Shown: positions 1 through 8,642 of the stretch, in pieces
Numbering within the stretch: position 1 is the first letter of the stretch
How the letters are laid out: every line of letters starts with the position of its first letter
From: CAZKJL01 sp964553135
GTDB taxonomy: Bacteria > Patescibacteriota > Gracilibacteria > Peribacterales > Peribacteraceae
Direction of reading: 5' to 3'
Length of the DNA: 64,000 nucleotides
Assembly: GCA_964553135.1 (NCBI GenBank)
Contig: CAZKJL010000002.1
Span: forward strand, 124,001 to 188,000
Made by a program: the position numbers and the translations under genes
Notes under the pieces: generated by a model
Databases searched by the model: none
What the model was told of the DNA's origin: nothing
Seen by the model: only the letters and a program-made list of their open reading frames with translations

Positions 1-748
1 CGGCGACGCTCTGGGCCTTCAGCTGGTGCCAGGCCTTCGGCTCGAAGTGCAGCGTGGTTTTGGAAAACAGGAGTCTGTCATGCGATCGCAAACGGTCATG
101 CATGGCGTCCACCACGGCGTTGCCGGATTGTTCGTTGGCGAGGCTGAGTTCGCTCAGCTGGGCATACAGAGAGGGTTCCAGCACGCTCAGACACAAGGCT
201 TCCAGGTCATCTCGGATGTCTTGCATGCACAATCGGTCGGCGATTTTCACGAACACTTCCAGCGTTTCCCGCGCCAAAAGCTTCTGTCGATCGAGCGGCA
301 AGAATTCGACGGTCTGCATGTTGTGCAGACGGTCCACGAGCTTGATGACCATGATGCGGATGTCTTGTTGCATCAGGGTGAAGATTTTGCGCAGCGTTTC
401 GATCTGTTCGTCCAACTTGGGACTCATGGCCACGTCTTTCGAGCTGAGCTTGGTGACGCCGTCGATGAGCGAGGCCACGGATCCTCCGAACTGCGCATCA
501 ATCTCATCGAGCGTCAGCGGCGTGTCTTCCACCGTGTCGTGCAGGAGTGCCGCGATGATGGTATCGGGATCGGCTCCGAGGCCCGTCAGCATCTGGGCCA
601 CCGCAACCGGGTGCATGAAATACGGCTCACCCGAGCGCCTCTTCTGGTCGCCGTGCATTTTCTTTCCCAGCAAAAAAGCATGCTCCACACGTGCCAAATC
701 CTTGGCGGGCAAGTGCCGAACATGGGTGCGGAATTCCTGCCACTGCAT
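1..748 (-). CDS. RelA/SpoT-type (p)ppGpp synthetase/hydrolase, N-terminal part (partial)
   Basis: Only the first 249 residues are present; the gene runs off the left edge. The reading frame shows the HD hydrolase domain of RelA/SpoT homologues: a KRRSGEPYFMHPVAVAQ stretch, then ALLHDTVEDT with the metal-binding His-Asp pair, then LIDGVTKLS and LVDRLHNMQT. This domain hydrolyses the alarmone (p)ppGpp; whether a synthetase domain follows cannot be seen. The ATG at 746-748 was chosen because the conserved domain starts about 20 residues later. A TATACT hexamer (760-765) lies 11 nt upstream and there is no Shine-Dalgarno, so the mRNA leader would be only a few bases. Confidence 0.85.
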   Translation of the reverse strand, partial: MQWQEFRTHVRHLPAKDLARVEHAFLLGKKMHGDQKRRSGEPYFMHPVAVAQMLTGLGADPDTIIAALLHDTVEDTPLTLDEIDAQFGGSVASLIDGVTKLSSKDVAMSPKLDEQIETLRKIFTLMQQDIRIMVIKLVDRLHNMQTVEFLPLDRQKLLARETLEVFVKIADRLCMQDIRDDLEALCLSVLEPSLYAQLSELSLANEQSGNAVVDAMHDRLRSHDRLLFSKTTLHFEPKAWHQLKAQSVA

Positions 749-800
749 ACAGAAGGGGAAGTATAGAGGAGTGGCTTGCAGAAGGGAAGAGAGGCATGAC

Positions 801-847
801 GGGAAACCAAGGAAACCAAAGAAACCAAGGAATCCAACGAAACCACA
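801..847. repeat. Nonamer array, single arm
   Basis: Five consecutive units of about 9 bp of the type GGAAACCAA / AGAAACCAA / GGAATCCAA / CGAAACC lie between two genes of the same strand. Unlike the other arrays of the window (3163, 31965, 40676, 42190) the complementary arm is missing here. Function unknown. Confidence 0.7.
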
Positions 848-856
848 TCTTCAGGC

Positions 857-1336
857 TTATTTCAGGATTTCCAGCACGTATGTCTTCACATTCGAAAAGA
901 TCTCCGTCGTCTCATTGAGCTTCGCCACCTCCTCGCGCGTGAACCACCGCATCTTGTCGCTTTCTGCCTCGGCAAGTTTCGTTGCCTGCTTCTCATCGAG
1001 CGGTTTGGCGATGAATAAAAAGTCCATGTGCTGGTGTGGCGGTTCCTTGCGTTCTTTGCTCTCGGGGATCTCTTCGAGGAGCATGGCGATGGGCTTTTTC
1101 AGCATGCGGCCTTCGTGCGTGTTCTTGCCGAAGAGGTCGGTCTGCGTATCGCCGATGATCTCCACGTCCAAATTCGTCTCTTCTTTACACTCGCGCTTCG
1201 CGGCGTCTTCGGGGGTTTCGTTGTCATCGATATGCCCGCCGGGCGGCATCCAGCGACCCAGGCGCTTGTGCCACAACAAGAGAGTCCGCTTGCGCGAATC
1301 CACGATGAACGCCGTTGCGGTGAAGTGGCGGATCAC
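857..1336 (-). CDS. Nudix hydrolase
   Basis: A 159-residue protein with a clear Nudix box: G34, E40, R48-E49 and E52-E53 fit GX5EX7REUXEE, which binds Mg2+ and cleaves nucleoside diphosphates linked to another moiety. The substrate cannot be told from sequence; WMPPGGHID and the general layout resemble 8-oxo-dGTP or ADP-ribose type pyrophosphatases. The start is GTG (1334-1336): a TAAACT hexamer at 1343-1348 is separated from it by 6 nt and there is no Shine-Dalgarno, so a leaderless message is likely. Confidence 0.85.
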   Translation of the reverse strand: MIRHFTATAFIVDSRKRTLLLWHKRLGRWMPPGGHIDDNETPEDAAKRECKEETNLDVEIIGDTQTDLFGKNTHEGRMLKKPIAMLLEEIPESKERKEPPHQHMDFLFIAKPLDEKQATKLAEAESDKMRWFTREEVAKLNETTEIFSNVKTYVLEILK

Positions 1337-1345
1337 GGAATCAGT

Positions 1346-1897
1346 TTAGCGCCATTTGATGCTGCAGCCGATGGCATTGGCCTCGTGGACCGGCGGCTCG
1401 TTGCCTTTGACCAGCGCAGCGATGGCATCGCGCAGATTGTGCTCGGTCACTTTGGTCGGATCTTTCCAGTTGTCGTCCACACGGCCTTTGTACCTCAGCT
1501 TGCGTGCGGAATCGAACACGAAGCAGTGCGGGGTGCAGAGGGCCCCAAAGGCTTTTGCCACTTCCTGGGATTCGTCATAACAGTACGGAAACGGAAACGC
1601 TTTTTCTTCGTGGCGCTTCTTCATCGCCGGGAACGAATCCTCGGGGTAATTCGTGGCATCGTTGCTGCTGATGAGGACAAACTGCGCGCCTTCTTGGTCG
1701 AATTTTTCGGCCAGTTTGATGAATCTGTCCTCGCACGCGATGGCGTACGGACAATGGTTGCAGGTGAAGACCACCACGAGCACGGGGTCGTGGATCATCG
1801 CTCCGTTCACGGTCATGCCGTCGGTGGCCGGCAGCGAGAAATGCGGCATCTTGTCGCCGATCTTCAGCGCCTTGGAATTGTCGTTGATGAGGACCAT
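1346..1897 (-). CDS. Redoxin/AhpC-TSA family thioredoxin-fold protein
   Basis: 183 residues. The N-terminal GDKMPHFSLPATDG and the block VVFTCNHCPYAIACEDRF are typical of the thioredoxin-fold redoxin family in which FxCNHCPY carries the active-site cysteines (CxxC). The C-terminal half has the TPHCFVFD segment that contains the cis-Pro equivalent region. Probably a cytosolic thiol peroxidase or disulfide reductase; no signal peptide. A TATACT hexamer sits 22 nt before the ATG, giving a short leader without Shine-Dalgarno. It is transcribed toward the Nudix gene (9 nt gap), so the two may be cotranscribed even though the Nudix gene seems to have its own promoter. Confidence 0.8.
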   Translation of the reverse strand: MVLINDNSKALKIGDKMPHFSLPATDGMTVNGAMIHDPVLVVVFTCNHCPYAIACEDRFIKLAEKFDQEGAQFVLISSNDATNYPEDSFPAMKKRHEEKAFPFPYCYDESQEVAKAFGALCTPHCFVFDSARKLRYKGRVDDNWKDPTKVTEHNLRDAIAALVKGNEPPVHEANAIGCSIKWR

Positions 1898-1980
1898 ACG
1901 GATGGGGGAGGGTGAATGCAGTATATCTCACTTATGAGACGAATATTTCACCGCGTCATGACACCGTTGCCCTGAGCACA

Positions 1981-2014
1981 AAAAAACCGAGGCCGTGCCA
2001 GGCCTCGGTTTTTT
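1981..2014. terminator. Intrinsic terminator
   Basis: Perfect 8-bp stem CCGAGGCC/GGCCTCGG (1987-1994, 2001-2008) with a 6-nt loop, flanked by A6 on the left and T6 on the right, so it can act on both strands. It follows the stop of the leftward secreted-protein gene (2027). Confidence 0.9.
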
Positions 2015-2026
2015 GTTAGCGATCGA

Positions 2027-3088
2027 TTAACGGCGGGACGGCTTTTCGTAGCGCGTCGTGATCTTTTCGACCGGACACTCGCCCGTGCGCTGAAGCGTGA
2101 GGAGCTTGAGCGGAGAAGTCTCCGGGTCGGTGCAAGCCGGGTTCGGCTCGGACCAAACAGGCTCCGTCGTTGTCTCCATGGATTCGTCGGTCGGTTCCAT
2201 GGGAATCGGCATCATCATGTCTTCTTCCATCATGTCTTGCGGCAAATCACCGCTGAGTTGGTTGAAGGTCTTCATGAGATCTTCGATCGTCACGGCGTCT
2301 GCGGGAGCCTTGATCGCAAGAGCGCCCTTGAGAGCAGTTTCCTTCCCGCTGGCCGTGAATTCGGAGAAGCGTCCGTCCATGCTCATGGTGTAGTTGCTCG
2401 AGACGAAGGCGCCCTTCGCATCGGTGGCGAGGTTCATTTCGAAGTGCATGCCTTCGGCGAGCTCGCGCCACGGGAAGAAGTCCGTGCTGGCGGGCTGCGT
2501 GTCCTGGAGCAGCTCACGGATCATGAGTGCGAGTTCCGGAGCGTAGTCGGTGTTGAGGTTGAGCGTGTAGTTCGTACCGGACTTCGTTCCGGCGGATTGC
2601 ATCGTGAACATGCCGTCGGCCTTGGAAGCGTCCACGGAACCGAGATTCATGGCGACGGGCCCCGCGATGTCGCGCAGCATCACCATGTCGAGAGGCGTGG
2701 CGAACCACTGCTTCTGGTTGGCGATGGCGGAGAACGATGCGAAGGCGTTCGTTGCGGATGCGTTAAGGTTCGTGACTTTCACGTAGACCATGCCGTCCAC
2801 GACGATGACCTCACCTTTGAGGCGAACTTTCATGTCGTTTTGAACGATATCGACGGTGGCCTTCGTGGACATCGTCATGTCATCCGGAGTCATGCCTTGC
2901 TGGACGCCGTTGGCCCAGACGGTGACGTACATACCCTGGCTTTCGCCGTGAGCGGTCACGGAGAAACTGCGGGGGCTGCCGCTCTCTTGGAGCTGCGTGA
3001 AAAGTTCACCCGGCGTCATGGCAGCTGCTGCTGCGACGAGCGGGGAGAGGAGGAGGGCGGCGGAAACCGCCAGTGCGAGACGTTTCAT
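2027..3088 (-). CDS. Secreted protein of unknown function
   Basis: The start at 3088 (MKRLALAVSAALLL) gives a classical signal peptide ending near VAAAAA, so the protein of about 353 residues is exported. The mature part is soluble and reads like a LppX/LolA-type fold that asks for surface binding (MTPGELFTQLQESGSPRSFSV, then alternating strands), but I cannot assign it to a family. A Met/Glu-rich acidic segment (MMEEDMMMPIPMEPTDES) precedes the C-terminal region, which has two Cys. An upstream in-frame start at 3145 would put an unlikely extension before the signal peptide. Monocistronic: terminator at 1981-2014 and repeat array behind its promoter. Confidence 0.7.
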   Translation of the reverse strand: MKRLALAVSAALLLSPLVAAAAAMTPGELFTQLQESGSPRSFSVTAHGESQGMYVTVWANGVQQGMTPDDMTMSTKATVDIVQNDMKVRLKGEVIVVDGMVYVKVTNLNASATNAFASFSAIANQKQWFATPLDMVMLRDIAGPVAMNLGSVDASKADGMFTMQSAGTKSGTNYTLNLNTDYAPELALMIRELLQDTQPASTDFFPWRELAEGMHFEMNLATDAKGAFVSSNYTMSMDGRFSEFTASGKETALKGALAIKAPADAVTIEDLMKTFNQLSGDLPQDMMEEDMMMPIPMEPTDESMETTTEPVWSEPNPACTDPETSPLKLLTLQRTGECPVEKITTRYEKPSRR

Positions 3089-3162
3089 AAAGAGGTTGGA
3101 GGGAGAAATTGGGGATGACGATATCATAAAAAATGATTCCTGCAATGTTGAGAATATTCAGA

Positions 3163-3243
3163 GCGAATACAAGGAATTCAAAGAATACAAGGATTGCAAC
3201 GATCCCTGTATTCTTTGCACTCTTTGTATTCCTTGTATTCTTG
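3163..3243. repeat. Inverted nonamer array (GAATACAAG type)
   Basis: Left arm GAATACAAG-GAATTCAAA-GAATACAAG-GATTGCAAC, a GATC centre, and a right arm that is the approximate reverse complement (TGTATTCTTTG...CCTTGTATTCTTG). The whole can fold into one long imperfect hairpin. It lies directly behind the uvrA stop codon and upstream of the next gene of the same strand, so it may end uvrA transcription. Confidence 0.8.
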
Positions 3244-3245
3244 CG

Positions 3246-6161
3246 TCACAGCATCTTCTTCAGATACTGCCCGGTGTAGCTTTCCTTCACTTCGGCAACG
3301 TCTTCGGGCGTACCGACGGCCACGATGCGGCCGCCTTCGTCGCCGCCGTCCGGACCGATGTCGATGACGTGGTCCACGGACTTCACGACGTCCAGGTTGT
3401 GTTCGATCACGAGCACCGTGTTTCCTTTCTCCACGAGTCTCTGGAGCACGTCGAGTAGGCGCTGAATGTCATCGAAGTGCAAGCCCGTCGTGGGTTCATC
3501 GAGAATATAGAACGTCTTTCCGGTGGCGCGCTTCGTGAGTTCCGTCGCGAGTTTGATGCGTTGAGCTTCACCCCCCGAGAGCGTGGTGGCGCTCTGTCCC
3601 AAGTGGATGTACCCGAGTCCCACGTCGCTTAAGGTCTGCAGTTTGTTCTTGATGGACGGGAAGGCGGCGAAGAAATCGAGTCCTTCCGTGATGGTCATGT
3701 TGAGCGCATCGGCGATGGTCTTTCCTTTGTACGTCACCTCGAGCGTCTCACGGTTGTAGCGCTGACCGCGGCACGTTTCGCACGTCACGTACACGTCGGG
3801 AAGGAAGTGCATTTCGATGCGCTTGAGTCCGTCGCCTTCGCAGTCCTCACAACGTCCGCCCGAGACGTTGAAACTGAAACGTCCTGGCTTGTAGCCGCGG
3901 GTCTTTGCTTCGGGCGTCATGGCGAATACGTCGCGCACTTCGGTGAAGATGCCGGTGTACGTGGCGGGGTTGCTCCGCGGCGTGCGGCCGATGGGGGACT
4001 GATCGATGACGATGGCTTTGTCCAAGTGGCCGAGCCCCTTGATCTCTTTGAAGTCCTGGCCCTTGGCGTGCGCTTTGTTGAGCGTGCGGAGGAGTTCGGG
4101 AGCGAGGATGCCGTGGATCAAGCTGGATTTGCCGGAGCCCGAAACTCCCGTGATGCCGATGAGACATCCCAGCGGGAACTTGGCGTGCACGTCTTTGAGG
4201 TTGTGGTGCTTGGCGCCCGAGATCTCCACGAAGTTGCCGTTGCCCGTGCGGCGCTTCTTCGGAACGTCGATTTTCTTTTTGCCGGAGAGATACTGGCCGG
4301 TGACGGACTTGGCGTTGCCGATGAGCTCCTTGGGCGTGCCCTGGGCCACGACTTCGCCGCCGTGTTTGCCGGCGCCGGGGCCGATCTCCAGCAGCCAATC
4401 GGCCGATTCGATCGTCTCTTGGTCATGTTCCACCACGATCACGGTGTTGCCGATGTCGCGCAGGTTCGTCATGGTTTTGATGAGCTTGGTGTTGTCGCGC
4501 TGATGCAGACCGATGCTCGGTTCATCGAGCACGTAGAGCACGCCTTCGAGTGCGGAACCGATTTGGGTCGCCAGGCGGATGCGCTGTGCTTCTCCACCCG
4601 ACAGCGTCGCGGCCGAACGGTTGAGCGTGAGGTACTTGAGACCCACGTTCTCCAGGAAGTTGAGGCGCGAGACGATTTCCGCGATGACTTTCCGGACAAT
4701 CGTGTAGTCGTACGTGGAAAGCGCGCCGTCTTTCTTTTTCTTCGACTTGTCGTCGGTTTTTTCAGGGATGAGGCTTTCGAAGAATTTGCGTGCGGTCACC
4801 ACGCTCATTTCGGTGCCATCCACGATGTTTTTTCCACTCACTGTCACACCCAAGATTTCTTTGCGCAGGCGCTTGCCGTGGCATTCCGGGCACGGGAGCT
4901 CGAACATGTAGGCTTCGATCTGCGAGCGCGTGTAGGCGCTGTCCGTCTCTTTGTGACGACGCTCCAAGTTGGGGATCACCCCTTCGTACGTCGTCTGATA
5001 GTGACCGTCGAATTTTTCCGTGAGGAAGTCCACGTCCACTTTTTCGGGGTGACCGTAGAGCACGATTTTCTGCGCCTCGGGGGTCAGATCTTTCCAGGGG
5101 AGATCGAGCGAGAACTTCAGTTTCTTGGCCAGCGCCGTGAGCGTTTGGAGCATGAAGCTCATGCGTCCGGCGGACGTGGCCCACGGATGAATGGCTCCTT
5201 CGGCCACCGTGAGGTCGTGGTTCGGAACGATGCTCGCGGCGTCGATCTGCAAAATGCTGCCGATGCCGTGGCAGTGCGGACATGCGCCATGCGGCGAGTT
5301 GAACGAGAAACTGCGCGGTTCGATTTCCGGAATGCTCATCTCCGGATAATCGGGGTTCACGAACCGGTCGCTGAATTTCGTGAGTTCACCCGAGTCGGCG
5401 TCCAGAACGAACAGCATTCCTTCTCCCTTTTTGAGCGCCAGTTCCACGCTGTCCGCGAGACGCACGCGGTTGGGGTTCGGCTGCTCCACGCTCGTGCCAT
5501 CGCTCAGCTTTTCGGTCACGGGGTCGAAATCGCGCACCACCATGCGGTCCACGACGATTTCGATGTCGTGGCTCTTCTTGGGATCCAGCTGCAGATCTTC
5601 GTCGGCGGTGACGATCTGTCCGTCCACGCGCATGCGGACGAAACCTTCGCGCTTGATGGTGTCCAAAACTTTCTGATGGGCGCCTTTGCGTCCGATGATC
5701 TGGGGCGAGAGGAGCATGATTTTGCGGCCTTCGGGCATGCGCGTGATCATGTCCGTGATCTGGCTCGGAGATTGTTTGCTCAGCGGCTTTCCCGTGATGG
5801 GGCAGTGGACCTGTCCGACCTTGGCCCACAGAAGACGCATGTAGTCGTAGATTTCGGTGACCGTTCCCACCGTGGAACGGGGGTTTCTTGGCGCAGTTTT
5901 TTGATCAATGGAAATGGCGGGGGAAAGCCCTTCGATGCTGTCGACCTCCGGCTTTTCCATCTGTGCGATGAACTGTCTGGCGTACGCCGACAGAGACTCG
6001 GCGTACCGGCGCTGTCCTTCGGCGAAAATCGTGTCGAACGCGAGTGACGATTTTCCCGATCCGGAAAGTCCGGTGATGACCGTGAGCGAATGCTTGGGAA
6101 TATCGACGTCGATATTCTTGAGATTGTGCATCCTGGCGCCTCTGACCTTGATGAAGTCCAT
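3246..6161 (-). CDS. uvrA: Excinuclease ABC subunit A (UvrA)
   Basis: 971 residues, slightly longer than usual (about 940). UvrA is the damage-sensing ATPase dimer of nucleotide excision repair. Visible landmarks: Walker A GLSGSGKSS near residue 31 and a second GVSGSGKSS, two ABC signatures LSGGEAQRIRLAT and LSGGEAQRIKLAT, two DEP(S/T).GLH Walker B regions, and zinc modules with CPHCHGIGS, CPECHGKRL and CEDCEGDG...CETCRGQRYN. The extra length is a Lys-rich insertion (KTDDKSKKKKDG). The start is the ATG at 6161 because the family begins with this IKVRGARMHNLKNI block. A 20-bp palindrome lies 22 nt upstream. Confidence 0.97.
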   Translation of the reverse strand: MDFIKVRGARMHNLKNIDVDIPKHSLTVITGLSGSGKSSLAFDTIFAEGQRRYAESLSAYARQFIAQMEKPEVDSIEGLSPAISIDQKTAPRNPRSTVGTVTEIYDYMRLLWAKVGQVHCPITGKPLSKQSPSQITDMITRMPEGRKIMLLSPQIIGRKGAHQKVLDTIKREGFVRMRVDGQIVTADEDLQLDPKKSHDIEIVVDRMVVRDFDPVTEKLSDGTSVEQPNPNRVRLADSVELALKKGEGMLFVLDADSGELTKFSDRFVNPDYPEMSIPEIEPRSFSFNSPHGACPHCHGIGSILQIDAASIVPNHDLTVAEGAIHPWATSAGRMSFMLQTLTALAKKLKFSLDLPWKDLTPEAQKIVLYGHPEKVDVDFLTEKFDGHYQTTYEGVIPNLERRHKETDSAYTRSQIEAYMFELPCPECHGKRLRKEILGVTVSGKNIVDGTEMSVVTARKFFESLIPEKTDDKSKKKKDGALSTYDYTIVRKVIAEIVSRLNFLENVGLKYLTLNRSAATLSGGEAQRIRLATQIGSALEGVLYVLDEPSIGLHQRDNTKLIKTMTNLRDIGNTVIVVEHDQETIESADWLLEIGPGAGKHGGEVVAQGTPKELIGNAKSVTGQYLSGKKKIDVPKKRRTGNGNFVEISGAKHHNLKDVHAKFPLGCLIGITGVSGSGKSSLIHGILAPELLRTLNKAHAKGQDFKEIKGLGHLDKAIVIDQSPIGRTPRSNPATYTGIFTEVRDVFAMTPEAKTRGYKPGRFSFNVSGGRCEDCEGDGLKRIEMHFLPDVYVTCETCRGQRYNRETLEVTYKGKTIADALNMTITEGLDFFAAFPSIKNKLQTLSDVGLGYIHLGQSATTLSGGEAQRIKLATELTKRATGKTFYILDEPTTGLHFDDIQRLLDVLQRLVEKGNTVLVIEHNLDVVKSVDHVIDIGPDGGDEGGRIVAVGTPEDVAEVKESYTGQYLKKML

Positions 6162-6182
6162 ATTCGAGAAAATGGAAATAAC

Positions 6183-6202
6183 ATGGTTGAATACTCAACC
6201 AT
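6183..6202. promoter_or_regulatory. Candidate operator of uvrA
   Basis: ATGGTTGAATACTCAACCAT: two perfect 8-bp arms around a 4-bp centre, 22-41 nt before the uvrA start, where a promoter must lie. Symmetry and position fit a repressor operator, for example an SOS (LexA) box; the sequence does not match the well-known CGAAC or CTGT types. Confidence 0.5.
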
Positions 6203-6253
6203 AGCCGAAAGAGCTTACAGGACGGTGAGCGTTTTGTCCAGTCTGGGAAGGGC

Positions 6254-6709
6254 TCAGTAGTCTTGGGCGGGACCCGTGAATTCGATCATGAAATTCTGCT
6301 CCAGCCACGGATGAATGTCGTGTGAAACGTCGCTTTCCTGCAGTTCCGCGATGATTCCCAGGAGCAGCGTCAAGCGATGACGCACGTATCCGATGCTCGT
6401 GAGTGATGTCGTCCTTTCCGCATTCGCACCTTCGTCGAAACTCGCCACGTATGCCGCGGCTTTCGCATGGTTCTTTTCCGTCGCCGCGGCGATGAGCTCT
6501 TCGGAAAACCGTGACACGTCTCCGCGGAATGCGGCTGCGATGCATGCCGTGAGATTCGCGATGACCGACGCGTTGATCCGTTCGAGGCGGAGCAGCAGCG
6601 ACAATTCTTCTTCCCCGTCACTTTCCTCCAGAACTACGGGCGTGGATTCATCGAGCGCATTTCTCAGCAGCTCTTCCAACGTGCCGGTGTGGACCAAGGG
6701 AGAACGCAT
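6254..6709 (-). CDS. Hypothetical protein (helical, acidic)
   Basis: 151 residues starting at MRSPLVHTG; not recognised. It is predicted to be all-helical with an acidic segment (EESDGEEELS) followed by Leu-rich helices. I prefer the ATG at 6709 over a TTG 18 nt upstream because a promoter, TTGACA (6742-6747), 17 nt spacer and GATAGT (6719-6724), ends 9 nt before this ATG and would overlap the longer version. Its neighbour upstream (6752-7252) is on the same strand and is also unknown; both may act together. Confidence 0.55.
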   Translation of the reverse strand: MRSPLVHTGTLEELLRNALDESTPVVLEESDGEEELSLLLRLERINASVIANLTACIAAAFRGDVSRFSEELIAAATEKNHAKAAAYVASFDEGANAERTTSLTSIGYVRHRLTLLLGIIAELQESDVSHDIHPWLEQNFMIEFTGPAQDY

Positions 6710-6718
6710 CGGCGCGGC

Positions 6719-6747
6719 ACTATCCAAGAATCGGTTTTTCTTGTCAA
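6719..6747 (-). promoter_or_regulatory. Sigma-70 type promoter
   Basis: TTGACA at 6742-6747 and GATAGT at 6719-6724 with a 17-nt spacer on the minus strand; the predicted transcript would begin within 2-3 nt of the ATG at 6709. It fixes the start of that gene. Confidence 0.6.
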
Positions 6748-6751
6748 TTTC

Positions 6752-7252
6752 TCAGGCTTTCTGCAGCACATCGCGGTCTTCCACGGCCACGAGTCCGTTC
6801 AGACAGTATTCTTCCAGCATGTCCGAGAAATCATCCAGTCGCCTCGTCGTCATCACATCATTGATGAGTTCCACGACGTCCATGATCCCGCGCCGTTGCA
6901 CGCTGATGCGTCCGATGAGATCCAGTTGATCACCGGTGAAGCGTCCGCCCTGTTTGATGACGTCTTCCTTATAGAGCTCATCCTCAAGATCGATCTTGGG
7001 CAGGCGGCTTTTGGAATCGGCACCGATGTCGATCATCCAGTCCACGTATTCGTGTGCAAGTTTTGGGTCATGAGCACGCATGAAGCGGAACAAGGAGCTG
7101 ATGATGCTGCGCTTGGCGGTGCGCATCACCTCGCGGATGCCGGCCAGCCTCTCCTCTTCATACATCGAAAGATTGCTCGGCCGCGTCAGTCGGTGGAGCT
7201 CTCGGCACAACTCGTTCGTGTTCGCGCGCCACGTTCCTTGGTCATTTTGCAT
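6752..7252 (-). CDS. Hypothetical protein
   Basis: 166 residues, not recognised. Mixed charged, probably helical and cytosolic; contains SMYEEERLAGIREVMRTAKRSIISSLFRFM and later IDVVELINDV-type helices. No signal peptide or membrane segment. The stop overlaps the promoter region of the following unknown gene. TTGACG lies 17-18 nt before a GATATC-like -10, close to the ATG. Confidence 0.55.
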   Translation of the reverse strand: MQNDQGTWRANTNELCRELHRLTRPSNLSMYEEERLAGIREVMRTAKRSIISSLFRFMRAHDPKLAHEYVDWMIDIGADSKSRLPKIDLEDELYKEDVIKQGGRFTGDQLDLIGRISVQRRGIMDVVELINDVMTTRRLDDFSDMLEEYCLNGLVAVEDRDVLQKA

Positions 7253-7357
7253 GGATCGATATCAAGCCAACGTCGTTTTTTCGTCAACTATTATCACATC
7301 CTACATGTATTTTTTCGCAAGAAGTTGCGACGAAGGCTTATGATGTAGGATTCTTCC

Positions 7358-8572
7358 ATGCAACTCCGTCGCTCTGCTCACCTCTTACTTCTGTCGATCC
7401 TTGTGCCGCTCGCGGCGCAATCGATGACCGTCCTTGCGACGTTTCGCGACGTGCAGCCCGGGGCGTGGTACTACGATTCCGTGGAGGAAGCCGTGAGGCT
7501 CGGAGTCGTTGCCGGTTACGCCGATGCCCAAGGTCGCCCGACGGGACTCTTCGGTCCTCAGAACGAAGTGACCATCGGAGAGGCGCTCAAGATCGGCATC
7601 AAGGGCGCCGGTTTCGACGAGAACTTGGGCCAAGGTTACGGTCACTGGGCCGCCAAATATTTGAGCATCGCGCTCGGTGAGAACTTCGAGTTCAGTCATC
7701 AGAGCAACATCAACTTCGACTGGCCCGCGAGCCGCGCCGAGGTCGTCTCCATCATCACCGACGCGTTCCGCGTTCCACGCGTCACTGCCGGTGGGAAGGT
7801 CTTTACGGATGTCTCGGCCAATGCGCAGTACGCCTCGGCCATCGAGTCGCTGGAGTACGACGGCATCGTGACGGGTGACAAAGACTCGTCCGGCAAAGCT
7901 ACGGGACGCTTCCGCCCGAATGCCATGATCAATCGCGCCGAAGTCGTGAAGATGATGATTGCCGCCAGAAACTTCTACGGCACGCCGGGTGGCCGCGGAA
8001 CATCGTCGACATCGTCGTCGTACCGCTCCACGAGCAGTTCGTCGTCGACGTCTTCCTCCTCGTCGAGCGGCGGCCAGTGCTCACTCAGTCAGTGCGGCCC
8101 CGCACCGGCCATGCCGAACTGGCAGTGCCCCGACGGATCCATCGGCGGACCGTCGTGTGAAAAGCTTCCCGACGGTCGTTGCGGCTGGCTCATCCGCCAG
8201 TGCCCGGTGTCCACATCGTCATCGAGCAGCTCGTCCTCCAAGTCGTCGTCGAGCAGTTCCAGCAAGTCGAGCAGCAGCTCGTCCCGTGCCAGCCAGACGT
8301 TCAATGCAACGTACACGAACTCCGGCTTCCAGCCTTCGGTCATCTACATCCGGCAGGGCGACCGCGTGAACTTCAAGAACCAGTCGGGCCTCGGCCTCTG
8401 GGTCGCGAGCAATCCGCATCCGTACCACACCGATTATCCCGAGTTCAACGCGCAAGCCGCCAGCAGCTCGGGCGCCACGTTCACGTTCGTCTTCCAAAAA
8501 ATCGGAGCGTGGGGTTATCACAACCATCTCCAGCCGAATCATCAGGCGGTTGTCGTGGTGGATCCGCGGTAG
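7358..8572 (+). CDS. S-layer homology protein with C-terminal cupredoxin-like domain
   Basis: 404 residues: signal peptide (about 1-27), SLH repeats (about 28-205, with FRDVQPGAWYYDSVEEAVRLG and VFTDVSANAQYASAIESL), a Ser-rich linker (211-238), a six-Cys module (241-282), a second Ser/Lys linker (286-310) and a cupredoxin-like domain (313-404). SLH domains attach to cell-wall polymers, so the copper-protein-like domain would be displayed on the surface. The domain keeps HPYH (354-357) and GYHNH (386-390) but the usual type-1 Cys ligand is replaced (Asn at that position). TAGGAT lies 6 nt before the ATG, so probably leaderless. Neighbouring genes give no functional hint. Confidence 0.85.
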   Translation: MQLRRSAHLLLLSILVPLAAQSMTVLATFRDVQPGAWYYDSVEEAVRLGVVAGYADAQGRPTGLFGPQNEVTIGEALKIGIKGAGFDENLGQGYGHWAAKYLSIALGENFEFSHQSNINFDWPASRAEVVSIITDAFRVPRVTAGGKVFTDVSANAQYASAIESLEYDGIVTGDKDSSGKATGRFRPNAMINRAEVVKMMIAARNFYGTPGGRGTSSTSSSYRSTSSSSSTSSSSSSGGQCSLSQCGPAPAMPNWQCPDGSIGGPSCEKLPDGRCGWLIRQCPVSTSSSSSSSSKSSSSSSSKSSSSSSRASQTFNATYTNSGFQPSVIYIRQGDRVNFKNQSGLGLWVASNPHPYHTDYPEFNAQAASSSGATFTFVFQKIGAWGYHNHLQPNHQAVVVVDPR

Positions 8573-8642
8573 GGCGCTAATGTCTTGCGCGGACTTTACG
8601 AATCCCGCCCCGCAAAGCTCTCTTTGGGGTAAAGTGATCTCC

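Noticed and set aside
3807..6047. Long open frame (about 746 codons) on the plus strand inside uvrA
   Set aside because: It is the antisense shadow of uvrA in GC-rich DNA; composition His/Arg/Val/Asp-rich and no recognisable domain.
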